This document shows, one piece after another, positions 1-10,194 of a stretch of DNA of 64,000 nucleotides. A program made the translations under genes and the position numbers. Each line of letters begins with the position of its first letter. Within the stretch, counting starts at the first letter, position 1. This DNA comes from Lumnitzera littorea (Eukaryota > Streptophyta > Magnoliopsida > Myrtales > Combretaceae). Below the pieces are notes generated by a model that was given only the letters and a program-made list of their open reading frames with translations, ran no database searches and was not told the origin of the DNA. The DNA lies in the NCBI GenBank assembly GCA_024138015.1, contig JAMXBB010000003.1, forward strand, positions 34,210,341 to 34,274,340. The letters are read 5' to 3'.

Positions 1-1975
1 TCATCCCTGGCCTCATAGTCACCTCGGGATGACTAGCAAGGAGTTCGAGTAGACCTTTAAGTGTTCAGCATTGATCTCTTTGGCCAACTTGAGACCAGCG
101 ATGAGAGCTTCATACTCGGATTCATTGTTACTGGCATTGAACCTGAACTTGAGGGTGTAGTAGACCGTGACCTTGTGTAGACCTGTCACCATGAGACTCA
201 TACCTCTACCCCCTAAGGTGGATGATGCATCAATATGGAGAGTCTACACTGGTTTATCATCACCTAAGGGTGCTTCCTCCTCTCCTGTGTATTTTACTAT
301 GAAATCGGCTAGCACCTGTGCCTTATAGGTTGTTCGTGGCTGGTATTGGATTTCATACGCACTTAGCTCTATTGCATGCTTCATCATCCATCTAGATGCA
401 TTGGGTTTTTGCAGCATAGCTCGCAATAGTTGATCTGTAAGCATAATAATCTGGTGCACTTAGAAGTAGGGCCTTAGCCGTTGTATTGAGATGATAATGG
501 CTAAGGCAAATTTTTCTACCCGGGTGTACCAGACCTCAGGCCCGTAGAGTATGTGGCTGACGTAGTATATGGGCCTGTGTTCTCTTCCATCTGCTTTGAC
601 TAGCACATAGGAGAGCACCCAGTTGCTTACGGCCAGGTACAAGAACATGTCTTCCCCCTAGATAGCCTTGGAGAGGATCGGTGGGTATGTGAGGAAGTCT
701 TAGAGTTGCTTGAAGGTGGCGGTGCACTCTGGAGTCTATTTAAAACCCTTTGGATTTTTCAAGATTTTGAAGAACTTTGCGTACCTGTTCGCGCCTTTCA
801 AGATGAATAAGCTCAATGTAGCTACCATGTTAATGAGCTTCTGTACATCTCAAACTGAGGTAGGGGACTTCATCTCCCTAATGGCAGTTATCTTCTTGGG
901 ATTGGAATGCCTTTTTGGGTGACCAGAAAGCTCAGGAATTTGCTGGAGTCAACCTCAAAGATGCATTTTTGAGGGTTCAGCTTCATGTCATGTGTTTGCA
1001 TTTGGTCAAAGGCTTCCTAGAGGTCCTTGATACGATCACCTAGCTTTACACTCTTGACGATCGTGTCATCGATGTATACCTCCATGTTATGCTCGATCTA
1101 GGGCTTGAACAATTTCATCACCATTCACTAATACGTGGCCCTAGCATTTTTTAGGCCAAGTGGCATCATTGTGTAACGGTATGTGCCATTGTTGGTGATG
1201 AAGGAGGTATGGGCTTTGTCGTTTGAGTTATATTCTGAGAAGGCATCCATAAAGCTTAATAGGGCATGTCCCGAGGTAGAGTTAACGAGCTAATCGATTC
1301 CCGAGAGATGGAAGCATCACGTTTGCTAGCTAGGTCGAGTACTTCTCTTCCCTCACGAAGCTAGCCTTGAGCATCTTTTGCACTTCTTCCTCAATCATAG
1401 CCTACCTTTCTAGAGCAAAGTGCCTCTTTTTTTGCTTGATAGGTTTTATGGTGGAGTCAATGTTGAGACTATGGGTAGCTAGGTTGGGCGAGATTCTAGG
1501 CATTTTTGAAGCTGATTAGGCGAACCTATCTAAGTTAGCCCATAAGAGAGCAATAATTTTGTCCTTCACCTCGACAGGAGTCTCGATCTTGACCTTCATA
1601 GTCTAGTCAGGAGAGGGACTGACCTGGATGTCTTTAGTTTTCTCTCTTAGCTTGTCCTTATTTGCTAACTTCTCCTGTAAGTCGAACTCCAGGGCGAAGA
1701 CTTCATCACCTCTGGAGGCCTTAACATATAGCTTTTGTGAAAGCTTTTGATCTACTTGCATATCCTCACCTCAGTCGGGGTTAGGAATTTTGCCTTCAGG
1801 TGGAAGGAGAATGTAATAACCCCAAACGCATTTAAACTTGGTCTTCCTAAGAGAGCATTGTAGGGGGAGGGGTAGTCGATCAAGACGAACTCTACTAGTC
1901 ATCGTGCTACATGGTCGTCATTGTCAACCTCCATGTCTAAAGAGATGAGTGGTTGTAGTGTATGGAAAGAGGAGT
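1..1975 (-). pseudogene. Ty3/gypsy Tat-lineage pol relic (PR, RT, RNase H, second RNase H)
   Basis: Reading the minus strand from 1975 down to 1, broken frames give a retroelement polyprotein in the order protease, reverse transcriptase, RNase H and a second archaeal-type RNase H. The protease end shows SPYNALLGRPSLNA (about 1850). RT shows a MPLGLKNA motif (about 1150) and the catalytic YIDD (about 1065-1078). The RNase H/connection part lies at 244-720. The second RNase H at 19-201 has ASNNESEYEALIAGLKLAKE. The combination of RNase H plus this second RNase H is known from the Tat/Ogre lineage. Several stops (for example W to stop) and frame changes make it non-functional. It is cut by the window edge on the left and ends abruptly in the protease region near 1975, so gag and the 5' LTR are absent here. 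It appears unrelated to the Tat-3 copy further right. Confidence 0.9.
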
Positions 1976-2377
1976 TTTCTGCTTTTGATAGTTTGACTGT
2001 AAAAAGTCAATGGGAAAGTTACGATGCATTTGGAAAATAAATGGGAAAGAAACGATGCATATAGAAGATAAATGTTGAGTAAATATGGAAAAAAGATAAA
2101 GGGGATAAGAGTCTAAAATTGAGGGGTATTTTAGGAATTTAGTTTTTCAATAAGGCTATATGTGTAATTATAAATCTATCTCTTTTTTTTTGTCTGTTTA
2201 GAGCCAAATACCCAGATTATAAAAGATACTAAATAGATACTTTTCAGATGTGAAACAGACGAACCAAACATACCCTATATCGTCTACTTGCTATAATTGT
2301 TGGGAGTAACTATTTTATTATTTATATTAAATTATTATGTTACATCATTGAGTTAGGAATAAAATAAAAGTACTAAT
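1976..2377. other. Non-coding stretch with a possible DNA-transposon end
   Basis: No coding signal is visible. Near 2250-2275 the sequence reads, on the minus strand, GGTATGTTTGGTTCGTCTG, which resembles the G-rich terminal inverted repeats of PIF/Harbinger or hAT MITEs. I found no partner repeat, so this is only a suggestion. Confidence 0.25.
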
Positions 2378-2625
2378 ATGACATTGTTTGGTGAAAATTT
2401 ACATCATTGCAACTATCATCATCTACATCACCACATACTACCATTAGCATCACTTTCGTTGTCCCACCACTACTACCACCTCATTATCACCAATATTAGC
2501 ACCATCACTACATCCTTATGCCAACATTGTTGCTGCCTTTACTACATTACTTCTAAAACTGCCATCATTGCACATCACCACCACCACCACCACCACCTTA
2601 GCTTTAGCTATCACTATTGAACTAT
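2378..2625 (+). repeat. Degenerate CAY-rich low-complexity tract with a short (CAC)n run
   Basis: The stretch is built almost only of CAT, CAC and TAC triplets and ends in a clean CAC run at about 2577-2597. An apparent His-rich reading frame here (80 codons) is explained by the repeat and is not a gene. Confidence 0.85.
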
Positions 2626-2780
2626 TACTACCACCAACAATAGGGTGATAGTATTAGGATTAAAAGATCTTAATCCTATAAATTAAAATAACCAGGAGCA
2701 ACACATGTGTAAAATTAAGGTATAAAATAAAATAAAAAGATGTGAAAGTACACCTGAATTCATAATGCAAACAGTGTAAT
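2626..2780. other. Short non-coding spacer left of the copia LTR
   Basis: A+T-rich sequence without a recognised feature. The last five bases, GTAAT (2776-2780), would be the outer target-site duplication of the copia element if the LTR boundary at 2781 is right. Confidence 0.3.
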
Positions 2781-3254
2781 TGTTGGATTGTTGGCCTTTC
2801 AAGTCAATCATGCAATTCGTTTGAGATTTTGTCTATCTTATTCTTTTTGTTGATGGAAGTCAAAGAGAATAGAATGATGCATATGACTTGTGGACCACGA
2901 CCTTTTATATTTTATCTATTTGAGTTAATTGCCTATTATCTCTTTTATTATCGTTTCCAATTCTGCCTATTATAGAATAGGAACTAATGTCTCTAATCTC
3001 TATACGTATAAACCTACACTTTATATGACGCATTAAAGACCATGGATATATTAGATCACTTTATTTAAACTTTCTATAATATGGTAGTCTTATTATACAA
3101 TTATTATTTAATAAGGCATGTAAGCTTATACAGTTTATTATTAAAATAAACCCAATAACCTCTTACTTAAGCTATATGTGTGATTTTATAATTGTGTATA
3201 AACCTCATGAGTACTTAAAAAATTTTTCTATCGTTACCAAATGCATCACCAACA
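2781..3254 (-). mobile_element. Candidate 3' LTR of the left Ty1/copia fragment
   Basis: The block runs from TGTTGG (2781) to CCAACA (3249-3254) on the plus strand, the usual TG...CA LTR ends with a TGTTGG/CCAACA inverted repeat. It sits on the 3' side of the copia RNase H coding region on the minus strand, about 350 bases after the end of pol. The sequence just outside 3254, read on the minus strand, is GATGGATGGAAT, a plausible decayed polypurine tract. At about 470 bp it has an ordinary length for a copia LTR. Boundaries were read by eye, and no second intact copy is available in the window to confirm them. Confidence 0.55.
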
Positions 3255-3609
3255 ATTCCATCCATCAATCATATTAATAGGACCAAAGCGGGTTTAGTTA
3301 CATATGTCACAACTGACCCTTCAATGATCACATATGTTATATAACCGAATGACATGTATCAAATGTGGATGTGTAGTGTGGAAATTATATAAAATGTGAT
3401 CTAACATGGCCATTGCAAATTAGTCCTACATTAATACCTTAGTGAAATATGTTCATAATTAAGTTTCACTAAGATATCTTATTATTGAAAATAGCCTTAG
3501 AACTAAAATTGACTTTAAATATAATTATACTGTAAACTGTATCTAAACAACATGTCTAATTTAATAAGTAAATATATGATACAAAATCTCACTGAAACTA
3601 TATATCTTG
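3255..3609 (-). other. Copia 3' untranslated region
   Basis: Non-coding sequence between the end of copia pol and its 3' LTR. It is rich in ATATGT and GTGATCAT-like words. No reading frame is seen. Confidence 0.5.
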
Positions 3610-4172
3610 AATGTAAACAATACCTATATGAGAAACATAATCATGAAAAACCTTGGGTGTTAGTGCCTTAGTAAGAGGATCTACAACCATGTGGTTTGTC
3701 TTAATGTGCTCTATAGATACTTATTGATTTTGAACTCTTTCCTTCATAACCAGGAACTTAATGTCTATCTGTTTTGACTTTGTCTAGCTCTTGTTGTCGG
3801 AATATTGTACTGTTGATTTATTGTCATGATATATCTTGAGTGGTCTTTCAATATTATCCATAATGCATAACCCAATGACAAATTTCCCTAGTCAGATTCC
3901 ATAATTAGGTGCCTCATATCATGCTATAAACTCTATTATCATGGTGAAAGAAGTTATGAGTGTTTGCTTAGCACTTTTCTAAGAATTGCTCCTCCAGCGA
4001 GTAAATAGATATCTAGCAAAATTAGAATCAGAGTAACCAATGACCTCTAACTGATTTGATTTCTTGTATATAAGCGTATAATCCTTTGTTCTCTGTAAGT
4101 ACATCATGATTCACTTAACTGCCTTCCAATGATCCATCCTTGGATTGCCTAAATATCTCCCTATTATTCCAA
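3610..4172 (-). pseudogene. Ty1/copia RNase H and 3' end of pol
   Basis: The minus strand from 4172 down encodes, with a few stops and shifts, the region between RT and RNase H and then RNase H. Recognisable stretches are GNPRMDHWKAVKWIM (about 4100-4150), LEVIGYSDSNFA (about 4020-4050), SAKQTLITSFTM, RPLKIYHDNKSTV (about 3810-3850), KSKQIDIKFLVMKERV and ADPLTKAL-type VVDPLTKALTPKVFHD (about 3640-3680). These are standard copia RNase H landmarks, with the D of YSDSNFA and the D of YHDNKS as catalytic acids. The reading stops dead at 4172, where a CACTA terminus begins. Upstream RT, integrase and gag are missing here, but matching parts lie at 55527-57485. The protein is not functional. Confidence 0.88.
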
Positions 4173-4360
4173 TGCTACAAGAATTTTGATCTTAGGTGAT
4201 GTCTAATAAATGTCGTTGAATAAGGAAACATGGCCAATATAGGTCACTAAATGTCTATTGTGGATCGATTCTATGACATCATAAGAATAAAGTCGTCAAA
4301 TGGAGGAAACGTGGCTAAACTTTTAACAATCAACAACATTTAAAAGTTACCATATACAAA

Positions 4361-4980
4361 TGTGAAACCCTATGGTTAAGTCCTACATGGATTGTGAGAG
4401 GTTGTGGTACTAGTTTGTAAAGCCATAGTTGTGAGTACCTTAACAATATAAGCTTAAAACTTTTAAGCCAAGTGGTTGAAATGAGCTCATTAGTGCTTGT
4501 TAGCTTAGCTATTCACTACTTTTGACTTGGGACATTATTACTTTTGACCTGGGACATTACAAATAGTATTAGAGTGGACCCCCTACTAGTAGGTGGATGA
4601 TTCGAGTTTGGCTTTAGTTTAGAGAAGAGGTCTAAGAAAGGTAGAGAGTGTTACTAGGGTATAACTCCTTACATGCTTCTAGGATGACCTATAGGTAATG
4701 GGCGGCCTGAATTGTACACTGAAAAAAGGGGAAGATTTGGGTTTAATTATAAGGTCTCATGATGAGGACGTTACGTGTTTGAGGAGGGGGGAAGGAGATC
4801 GTGAAACCCTATGATTAAGTGTCTCATATGGATTGTGGGAGGTTGTTGTACTAGTTTATAATGTTATGGTTGTAAACACCTTATTAACATAAGCTTGAAA
4901 CTTTTGGGCTAAGTGGTTAAAATGAGCTCATTAGTATTTGTTAGCTTAGTTATTCACTACTTTTGGCTTAGTGCATTAGA
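4361..4980 (+). mobile_element. TRIM (miniature LTR retrotransposon), complete
   Basis: Two direct repeats bound this 620-bp element: 4361-4561 and 4800-4980. Both begin GTGAAACCCTAT(G) and share the block around GAAATGAGCTCATTAG. The 5' copy is longer by a 20-bp internal duplication of ACTTTTGAC(T/C)TGGGACAT. Directly after the first repeat comes TAGTATTAGAGT (4563-4574), a decayed TGGTATCAGAGC initiator-tRNA-Met primer-binding site. GAGGAGGGGGGAAGGAG (4781-4797) before the second repeat is a polypurine tract. The interior (about 240 bp) is non-coding. Flanks ACAAA and ACAAC are a near-perfect 5-bp target duplication. This is the structure of plant TRIMs, which need proteins supplied by other elements. 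It lies inside the CACTA-1 subterminal array. Confidence 0.88.
4562..4574 (+). promoter_or_regulatory. TRIM primer-binding site (tRNA-iMet type)
   Basis: TAGTATTAGAGT matches the common TGGTATCAGAGC primer-binding site at 9 of 12 positions and lies directly behind the 5' LTR. Confidence 0.75.
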
Positions 4981-5059
4981 ACAACTATGGACAACATTTA
5001 AGTATGGCTAAAACATATTTACGTATGTTAGATAAACATCATAAATGTGGTAAAAGAAT

Positions 5060-5650
5060 GACCATTGGCAATGTTTAAACATAGCTATTATTAACTTTAT
5101 GTGATGTTTAAACATGGTTGTACAATTTTGCTGCCAATACAAATGTCGAAGAACTAAACATTAGCTATGTTTAAACATAGCCAATGAAGGTGATTGGTAA
5201 CGTTTAAACATGGCTATCTTTAACTTAGGTGATGCTTAAATGTGGTTATAAATTTTTCCCGCCAATGAAATATCCAACAAGTATTACATTATCTATGGTT
5301 AAACATAACTAATAAGGATGATTGGCTATGTTTACACTTAGTCTTCTATAACCATAGTGATGTCTAAATGTAGGTTTAAATTTTCTGATCAATGAAGTAG
5401 TACTGCATTAAGCTATGTTTTAACATGATTAATGAAGATGATTGGAGACATTTAGACTTAGCAATGTTTACACTTCGGTGATGTTTAAACGTAGTGATAT
5501 ATTTTTCCTACCAATTAAAATGTTGAACAAGTACCACATTACCTATGTTTAAATGTAACTAATAAAGATGATAAGCTATATTTAACAATTGTCTTTTTTT
5601 TATATTGACTACATTTAAAAGTTGATGAATTTTTCATATTAGCTATGTTT
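5060..5650 (+). repeat. CACTA-1 subterminal tandem repeats, about 120-130 bp period
   Basis: A marker word of the form AAT(G/A)A(A/G)G(A/G)TGATTGG occurs at 5183, 5311, 5431 and, decayed, 5561, giving a spacing of 120-130 bp. Each unit also contains one or two copies of a palindromic core related to TATGTTTAAACATA (for example near 5165-5180 and 5197-5212) and a GGTGATGTTTAAA word. This makes about four diverged units. Confidence 0.75.
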
Positions 5651-5720
5651 AAGCAAATCTAATCATCGCTATAAACAATGTTAGCACTCTACCATGCTTC
5701 CATTAAACTAAATTTTTTAC

Positions 5721-6066
5721 TTGCAAACATAGCAATTGTGATGCCGTGAGGTTTTGCATACAAATTGAGATATTCAAATTATAAAAGATAATGCACTTTA
5801 TTTCAAAATGCCGATGTTGGTCAATGTATACGTACTATTTCACTTACCTACAACCAGATATAAAATAATAAACGATATGTTTAACAAAAATAATAACAAA
5901 GTCAATAAGTATCTCAATACACTTGACAAAATATAACTCAAAATAACTAAAGAAGTTCACATTCTTTATACATTTAATCTTAAATATCTTTGGCTAAAAA
6001 GTGTCATAAACATCAAATCCAACTATCTAACATCCCATCTATCCCATCAATTATCCTCTTGAGGTA
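5721..6066. other. Non-coding part of CACTA-1 between gene end and repeats
   Basis: A+T-rich sequence downstream of the stop codon at 6067 on the minus strand. It is probably the 3' untranslated region of the split gene. No other signal is seen. Confidence 0.45.
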
Positions 6067-6542
6067 TTAATTATCATCATTATTTCTTGGAGGAACATCA
6101 TTATAAGTATCTCCAAACCCTGCTATACAATAATAAAAGCTCTAATTAACACATATATGCAATTATTTAAAAAAAAAAATCAAAGAGAGATAGTGAATAC
6201 TATTAAAGGTTTTTGATAAGTTATTTGAAATGTTAGTTATATTCGCTCCAAGCTGTAGGATTGCTTAAGTAAGCATGGATAGCTGTAAAACACTTAGATT
6301 GAGTTATAAAATTTTGTATTCAACATGTAAATATATAAAAAAAGCACTTAATATCATAATATTCTCTAAAGCTCCACACTACTTGTTATCCTTGTTTTCA
6401 TATACCAATATCATAAATCTCTTTTGTAAATTTATGCTTAAATTTTGAAACAAACTCTAAGATACTCAAGCTTGAGCTAACCTCTTTACCTAGGATATAA
6501 GTAGTAAGTGGAGGGACCTCATCCATTGGAAATTGTAAGTTA
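6067..6542 (-). pseudogene. 3' exons of an unrecognised, transposon-split gene
   Basis: On the minus strand an open frame runs from 6542 to 6406 and includes FPMDEVPPLTTYILGKEV and KFTKEIYDIG. It meets a GT donor at 6405-6404. The next AG acceptor is at 6120-6121, and the spliced frame continues in phase (glycine codon split G/GG) through FGDTYNDVPPRNNDDN to a stop at 6067-6069. The intron is about 286 bp and A+T-rich. At the upstream end the frame is cut by Athila-1 with its TSD, and it resumes at 11619-11523. I do not recognise the family. The acidic, low-complexity character and the position just inside a CACTA terminus suggest a transposon-encoded protein, but a captured host gene is possible. 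The spliced frame being open to a clear stop argues that it was once translated. Confidence 0.55.
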
Positions 6543-6547
6543 ACCTC
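6543..6547. repeat. Athila-1 target-site duplication, left copy
   Basis: ACCTC directly precedes the 5' LTR. The identical pentamer follows the 3' LTR at 11518-11522. Confidence 0.9.
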
Positions 6548-7827
6548 TGATAAGCTCTAAATTGGATATATTTTATATAGTGATTTTTTTATGATTTTCT
6601 TTTGAAATTTGAGTTTATTTTTATATAATGATACTTAATTGAGTAAAATTTTGCTTTTTAGGTTTTGAGATGATTGACACAAGAAAATGAGAAGATAGAA
6701 ATGAGTTTCACTCAATTCAGAGTTAAAATAAGTAAGTTATGAAAGTTTGAAGATTGATATAATCGAACTACATGGCTATGTCGTTTTCAAGCAATTTTAG
6801 ACCAAATTTTCACTGAACATAACTAGTTACATGACCCGTGTACATGGCCAAGGGACACGGTTGTCTCCCCGATGGTGTGTTTTGTGGCAACCATATTTTT
6901 TACGATGTCTATATAAAGCCTCTATAGGGTTTTCACAAGAGAACTTTTGGTATGACTTTTTGAGAGGTTTTCAAGAACAAAACACTAAAGAGACCGTAGT
7001 GCATCAAGATATCAAGATCTCAAGATTCAAGAACCGTTTTGTCAAACTCATGACCTATTTCTTCTACTTCTCTTTAATTTTTATTAAAGATCTTTCTTCT
7101 ATCATGAGTATAGAGTAGAACTTTTTGTATCTAGGTTTTATGGAACCTAGATCTCGCATGTGATGCTTGGTTTTATTTAGAACTAATGAAGCTCTTTCTT
7201 CTTTTTAAATCAATTATGTGTGCTTGCATGTTTTAGATTAATAATTCTACAGGTTATTAATTTAAATATGATATTGTACAAGAAGATCGAGAGATTTCTT
7301 GTATAATAAGATCTAACATAGTTGATGAGAGTTTGTGCAATGTTAAAGATAAATAGTAAGATTCTTTTGAGTTAATAATATTATCTTTAATATTATTTTT
7401 AAGAGAATCACTACTCGTTAATATGATCTTAAATTATGCTATCATGAAGAGATTTTATTAGATAATTAAAGATTAAGGTTAATAAGCTCGAGAAAGTTAT
7501 TAACTTTAAAAGAGAATTCTCTTAGTTAAGAAAAATTAAAGATTGAATTAGATTATCTTTAGGGAAAATTGTATGTATAGATCTAGGTACATAGTTGAGT
7601 CTTGAATCTAATCTTTAATATTTTGCTTTCTTGTTTAGCTTTTGATTAATTATTAAATTAATTAGTTGTTGCAATTTTAATTTAGAGAATTGGGTTCTTG
7701 AAATAGAATTTATTCGGTTAAATAATAGAGCTAAGGTTAGTACTAGTATTTAAGGTCTTTAAGAGATCGATATTCGGACTCATAATCCACTTTACTATAA
7801 TTTGATAGGTATGCTTGTCTCATATCA
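6548..7827 (+). repeat. Athila-1 5' LTR
   Basis: A direct repeat of 10195-11517, beginning TGATAAGCTCTAAATT and ending in ATCA. The copies differ by many transitions and several small indels (1280 versus 1323 bp), so the insertion is old. Confidence 0.9.
6909..6918 (+). promoter_or_regulatory. TATA box of Athila-1 5' LTR
   Basis: CTATATAAAG is conserved as CTATATAAAA at 10619-10628 in the other LTR. The position within the LTR fits the U3/R border. Confidence 0.6.
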
Positions 7828-7833
7828 AGTTTT

Positions 7834-7851
7834 TGGCACCGTTGTTGGGGA
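7834..7851 (+). promoter_or_regulatory. Athila-1 primer-binding site (tRNA-Asp type)
   Basis: TGGCACCGTTGTTGGGGA differs from the Athila consensus TGGCGCCGTTGCCGGGGA at three positions, all transitions. It begins six bases after the LTR end. Confidence 0.88.
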
Positions 7852-8039
7852 CTTTGATATTAAGAATAGTTAGAGCTTTATTAGTTTGACCATTCGTTTC
7901 TTTGTTTTTCATTATTTTCTTTTAATTATTTTGAGTTGCGATTGATTTTTATATTTTTCCCCTTTATAGTGTATGACCTAAAGTAATTTAGGAGATTTGG
8001 TAGAGCTTGATCTTGAGATTGAAAGGACAACTCTTAAAA

Positions 8040-8590
8040 AATTGAGATTATGAGTGAAACAAACGATGGCTACCATTGAAGGTTGGTCAGTTGTAGAGGT
8101 TAAGGGAGAAGGTGTAAAGGTGAATGACTAAGTTATTGATCAACGAGATCCACTACGAAATCCTAAATCAATGGCCAATAGCAACGATGAAGCAAACCAG
8201 ACAATGCCCCATTATTCAAGGCCTATACTTACTAGAGCTGACTTTAGTAATGCTAGATTGATAGTCTTTGCCAATAATTTTCAAATTTCACCCAATATCA
8301 TCCAAATGGTGCAACAATATGAGCAGTTCGATGGTCTCTAAGATGAAGATCCTACTATCACATCTCTAATTTTCTAGAGATTTGTGATATATTTGAGATT
8401 AAGGGAACCACAGATGATGCTATCTGATTGCGGTTATTCCCTTTTTCTTTGAGGGGAAGAGCAAAGTGGTGGTTATACTCCTTGCCATGGAACTTGATAA
8501 TAACTTGAAATGATTTGGCAGAGAAATTCTTAAAAAAGTATTTTCCATTACGTGACTTGAATTTTGTTCTCTTTTGAACAAAGACCATGG
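8040..8590 (+). pseudogene. gag: Athila-1 gag N-terminal fragment
   Basis: In the plus strand a broken frame contains FQISPNIIQMVQQYEQFDGL (about 8280-8340), then a stretch like FLEICDIFEIKGTTDDAI (8370-8425) and LRLFPFSLRGRAKWWLYSLPW (8430-8490), and AEKFLKKYFPL (8515-8550). These follow the order of the Retrotrans_gag core of Athila elements. That core forms the capsid-like shell for the element's RNA. At least four stops and shifts interrupt it. The matrix part before 8040 is weakly readable (AAQ-like leader only). The frame ends at about 8590, where the interior deletion brings in unrelated 3' sequence. The same core, better preserved, is found in Athila-2 near 33250-33620. Confidence 0.85.
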
Positions 8591-8599
8591 CACTACAAA

Positions 8600-8740
8600 C
8601 TAAGCTTCAAGTTCGAAAGAAGAAGTGGATGAGGAAGAGGAGGAGGATGAAAAATAAGAAGAGGACGAGGATGAAGTTATGGATGATGTCTTCAACTAGG
8701 AGGATTATGGAGTCTATGTGGCTGCTTGATATCTTTTCTT
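8600..8740 (+). pseudogene. Athila-1 acidic C-terminal tail, fused to gag by deletion
   Basis: Reading TCGAAAGAAGAAGTGG onward in frame with glutamates gives SKEEVDEEEEEDEK, a stop, then EEDEDEVMDDVFN, a stop and EDYGVYVAA. An acidic tail like this closes the long ORF that lies between pol and the 3' LTR of Athila elements. Here it follows the gag fragment directly, so about 7-8 kb of coding sequence must have been lost in one step or several. A basic reading in the other frame (from 8587, 98 codons) is the shadow of this Glu-rich repeat and is not considered real. Confidence 0.6.
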
Positions 8741-10194
8741 TTCTTGGTTCATCTATATTGGTTATTCGTAGACTTGGTTTATTTACTAAATTATTTTGCT
8801 GCTTTCGTGATTTTCTTTTATTATTTGTCTTTTATTTTCTTTTCTTTGTCTTAGTGAGTCTTATTGTGAGGTCAAGGTCTTAGAACTTTGAAGCTCATGT
8901 TGGAGACAATGTTTGATTTAGATTACTGTAGACTTCTTACATTGATGAATTGTGTTACTCAAATTTATAGGGGCATATTAGTTTTCCTTTCCCACTTTTA
9001 TATTGTCTTATCCATGATTGTTTTTATTGATATATTTTCCATTATGTAACTTAATTTATAAATTGGGGATAGTGTATGCTTTTAAGTATAGGGGAGGGGA
9101 TATAGAAACTTTTGCTACTTAGGAGACTATTTTTTTTTTTTTCACATTCAACCTATTTTTATTGTTTTGTTGACTTGTAATTATTTGGAAATTGACAACT
9201 TCCAGTGAGTTGAATTGAATGTAATTTGAATACTTAATCTTTGATGAATGATTTACACGATACTAGAGTTGATAGGCGAAATCTTTGTGGAATAAAGTTA
9301 TGGGTTATTTAGCCTAGGATTTTAAGGATATAAGATTAGATCAACATCAATAGTTAGGAGTTATTTACGATTATTTTTGAAACTTACTTTGATGTATACT
9401 TTTCTCTTAAATGACTTTAGAGCCCTATAATCCTTAGTAAACAAATAGATGAAATTTGTCCTTTGAGAAACCCTTGAAAACTTGAATTAGTTGGAGATAG
9501 AAAGTGATATAAATATATGAATGATCAATAATAAAGAGGTAAAATTGGTAAGAATTCACCTTGGTCTATTAAAAGAGCAAGGTTAAATTCCATTGCCAAT
9601 ACCAAAGTAAGCTTAAAGAATAAATTGGTATGGATTGGTCTTGGTTTGTTAGAAAAGCAAGATCCTTTCCTACTGCCAACATAATTGTACTTAAATAATG
9701 TGCTTAATTTGGTAAATTTGAAACCTTCCTAATAAAAGCATGAACTAAAGGGATGATTAAAGAGTGAGTGGATGTAGTATGTGTTTATTTTGAATTATGA
9801 TGTTTAGCGAGATTGAAGAGAGAATTGTATACATTTTAGTTATGTAGGTTAAAATTTTTTTGACTTTTTTTTTATTGGCGAGATGTTAAATCTGATCTTA
9901 AGTACGAGAATTCTTGATCGAATGACTTGGGTAAAATTTAATTTATATATATTAGCTTGTGAACTTTGGAACTTTGTGTTTCTTGGACATTAAGAAAGAG
10001 ATTGAGTATAAGAGTCGAGGAAGATGTTTAAAGAAAGTTGATTAGAGTTGCAAGTTGATTTTTTTTTTTAGGTTAACTATAAAATTTAGGTTAGTTTCTT
10101 AGCTAGTGATAGTTTTTAACTTAAGAATTCTTGTTTTGATTTTTCTTTAATCCATTTGCTTGAGGATAAGTAAATTCTTAAGTTTGGAGAAGTT
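8741..10194 (+). other. Athila-1 3' untranslated region
   Basis: A long non-coding stretch typical of Athila elements. It begins with the block GCTCATGTTGGAGACAATG near 8892. Near 9545-9660 a motif about TTGGT(A/C)..TAAAG..TTGGTCTA recurs. The region ends with the polypurine-like tract AGTTTGGAGAAGTT at about 10180-10193. Confidence 0.65.

Larger units (their letters stand above)
4173..5720 (+). mobile_element. CACTA (En/Spm-type) terminus and subterminal region, CACTA-1
   Basis: At 4173 the copia reading frame is interrupted by TGCTACAAGAA, a two-transition variant of the CACTACAAGAA terminus of plant CACTA transposons. It is followed by more than 1 kb of short palindromic repeats with the core TGTTTAAACA or AAACATGGCTA, in both orientations. 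Dense subterminal repeats of this kind are the landing sites of the TNPA-type protein in known CACTA elements. The TRIM at 4361-4980 interrupts the array. The last exons of an unrecognised minus-strand gene follow at 6067-6542. No matching right end reading TTCTTGTAGTG was found. The element probably continues, split by Athila-1 and Tat-3, to about 48852 or beyond. Confidence 0.7.

Noticed and set aside
2378..2620. 80-codon His-rich open frame
   Set aside because: Produced by CAT/CAC triplet repetition; no start context or other coding evidence.
8587..8883. 98-codon Lys/Arg-rich plus-strand frame with hydrophobic tail
   Set aside because: It is the +1 shadow of the acidic Athila tail followed by T-rich 3' UTR.
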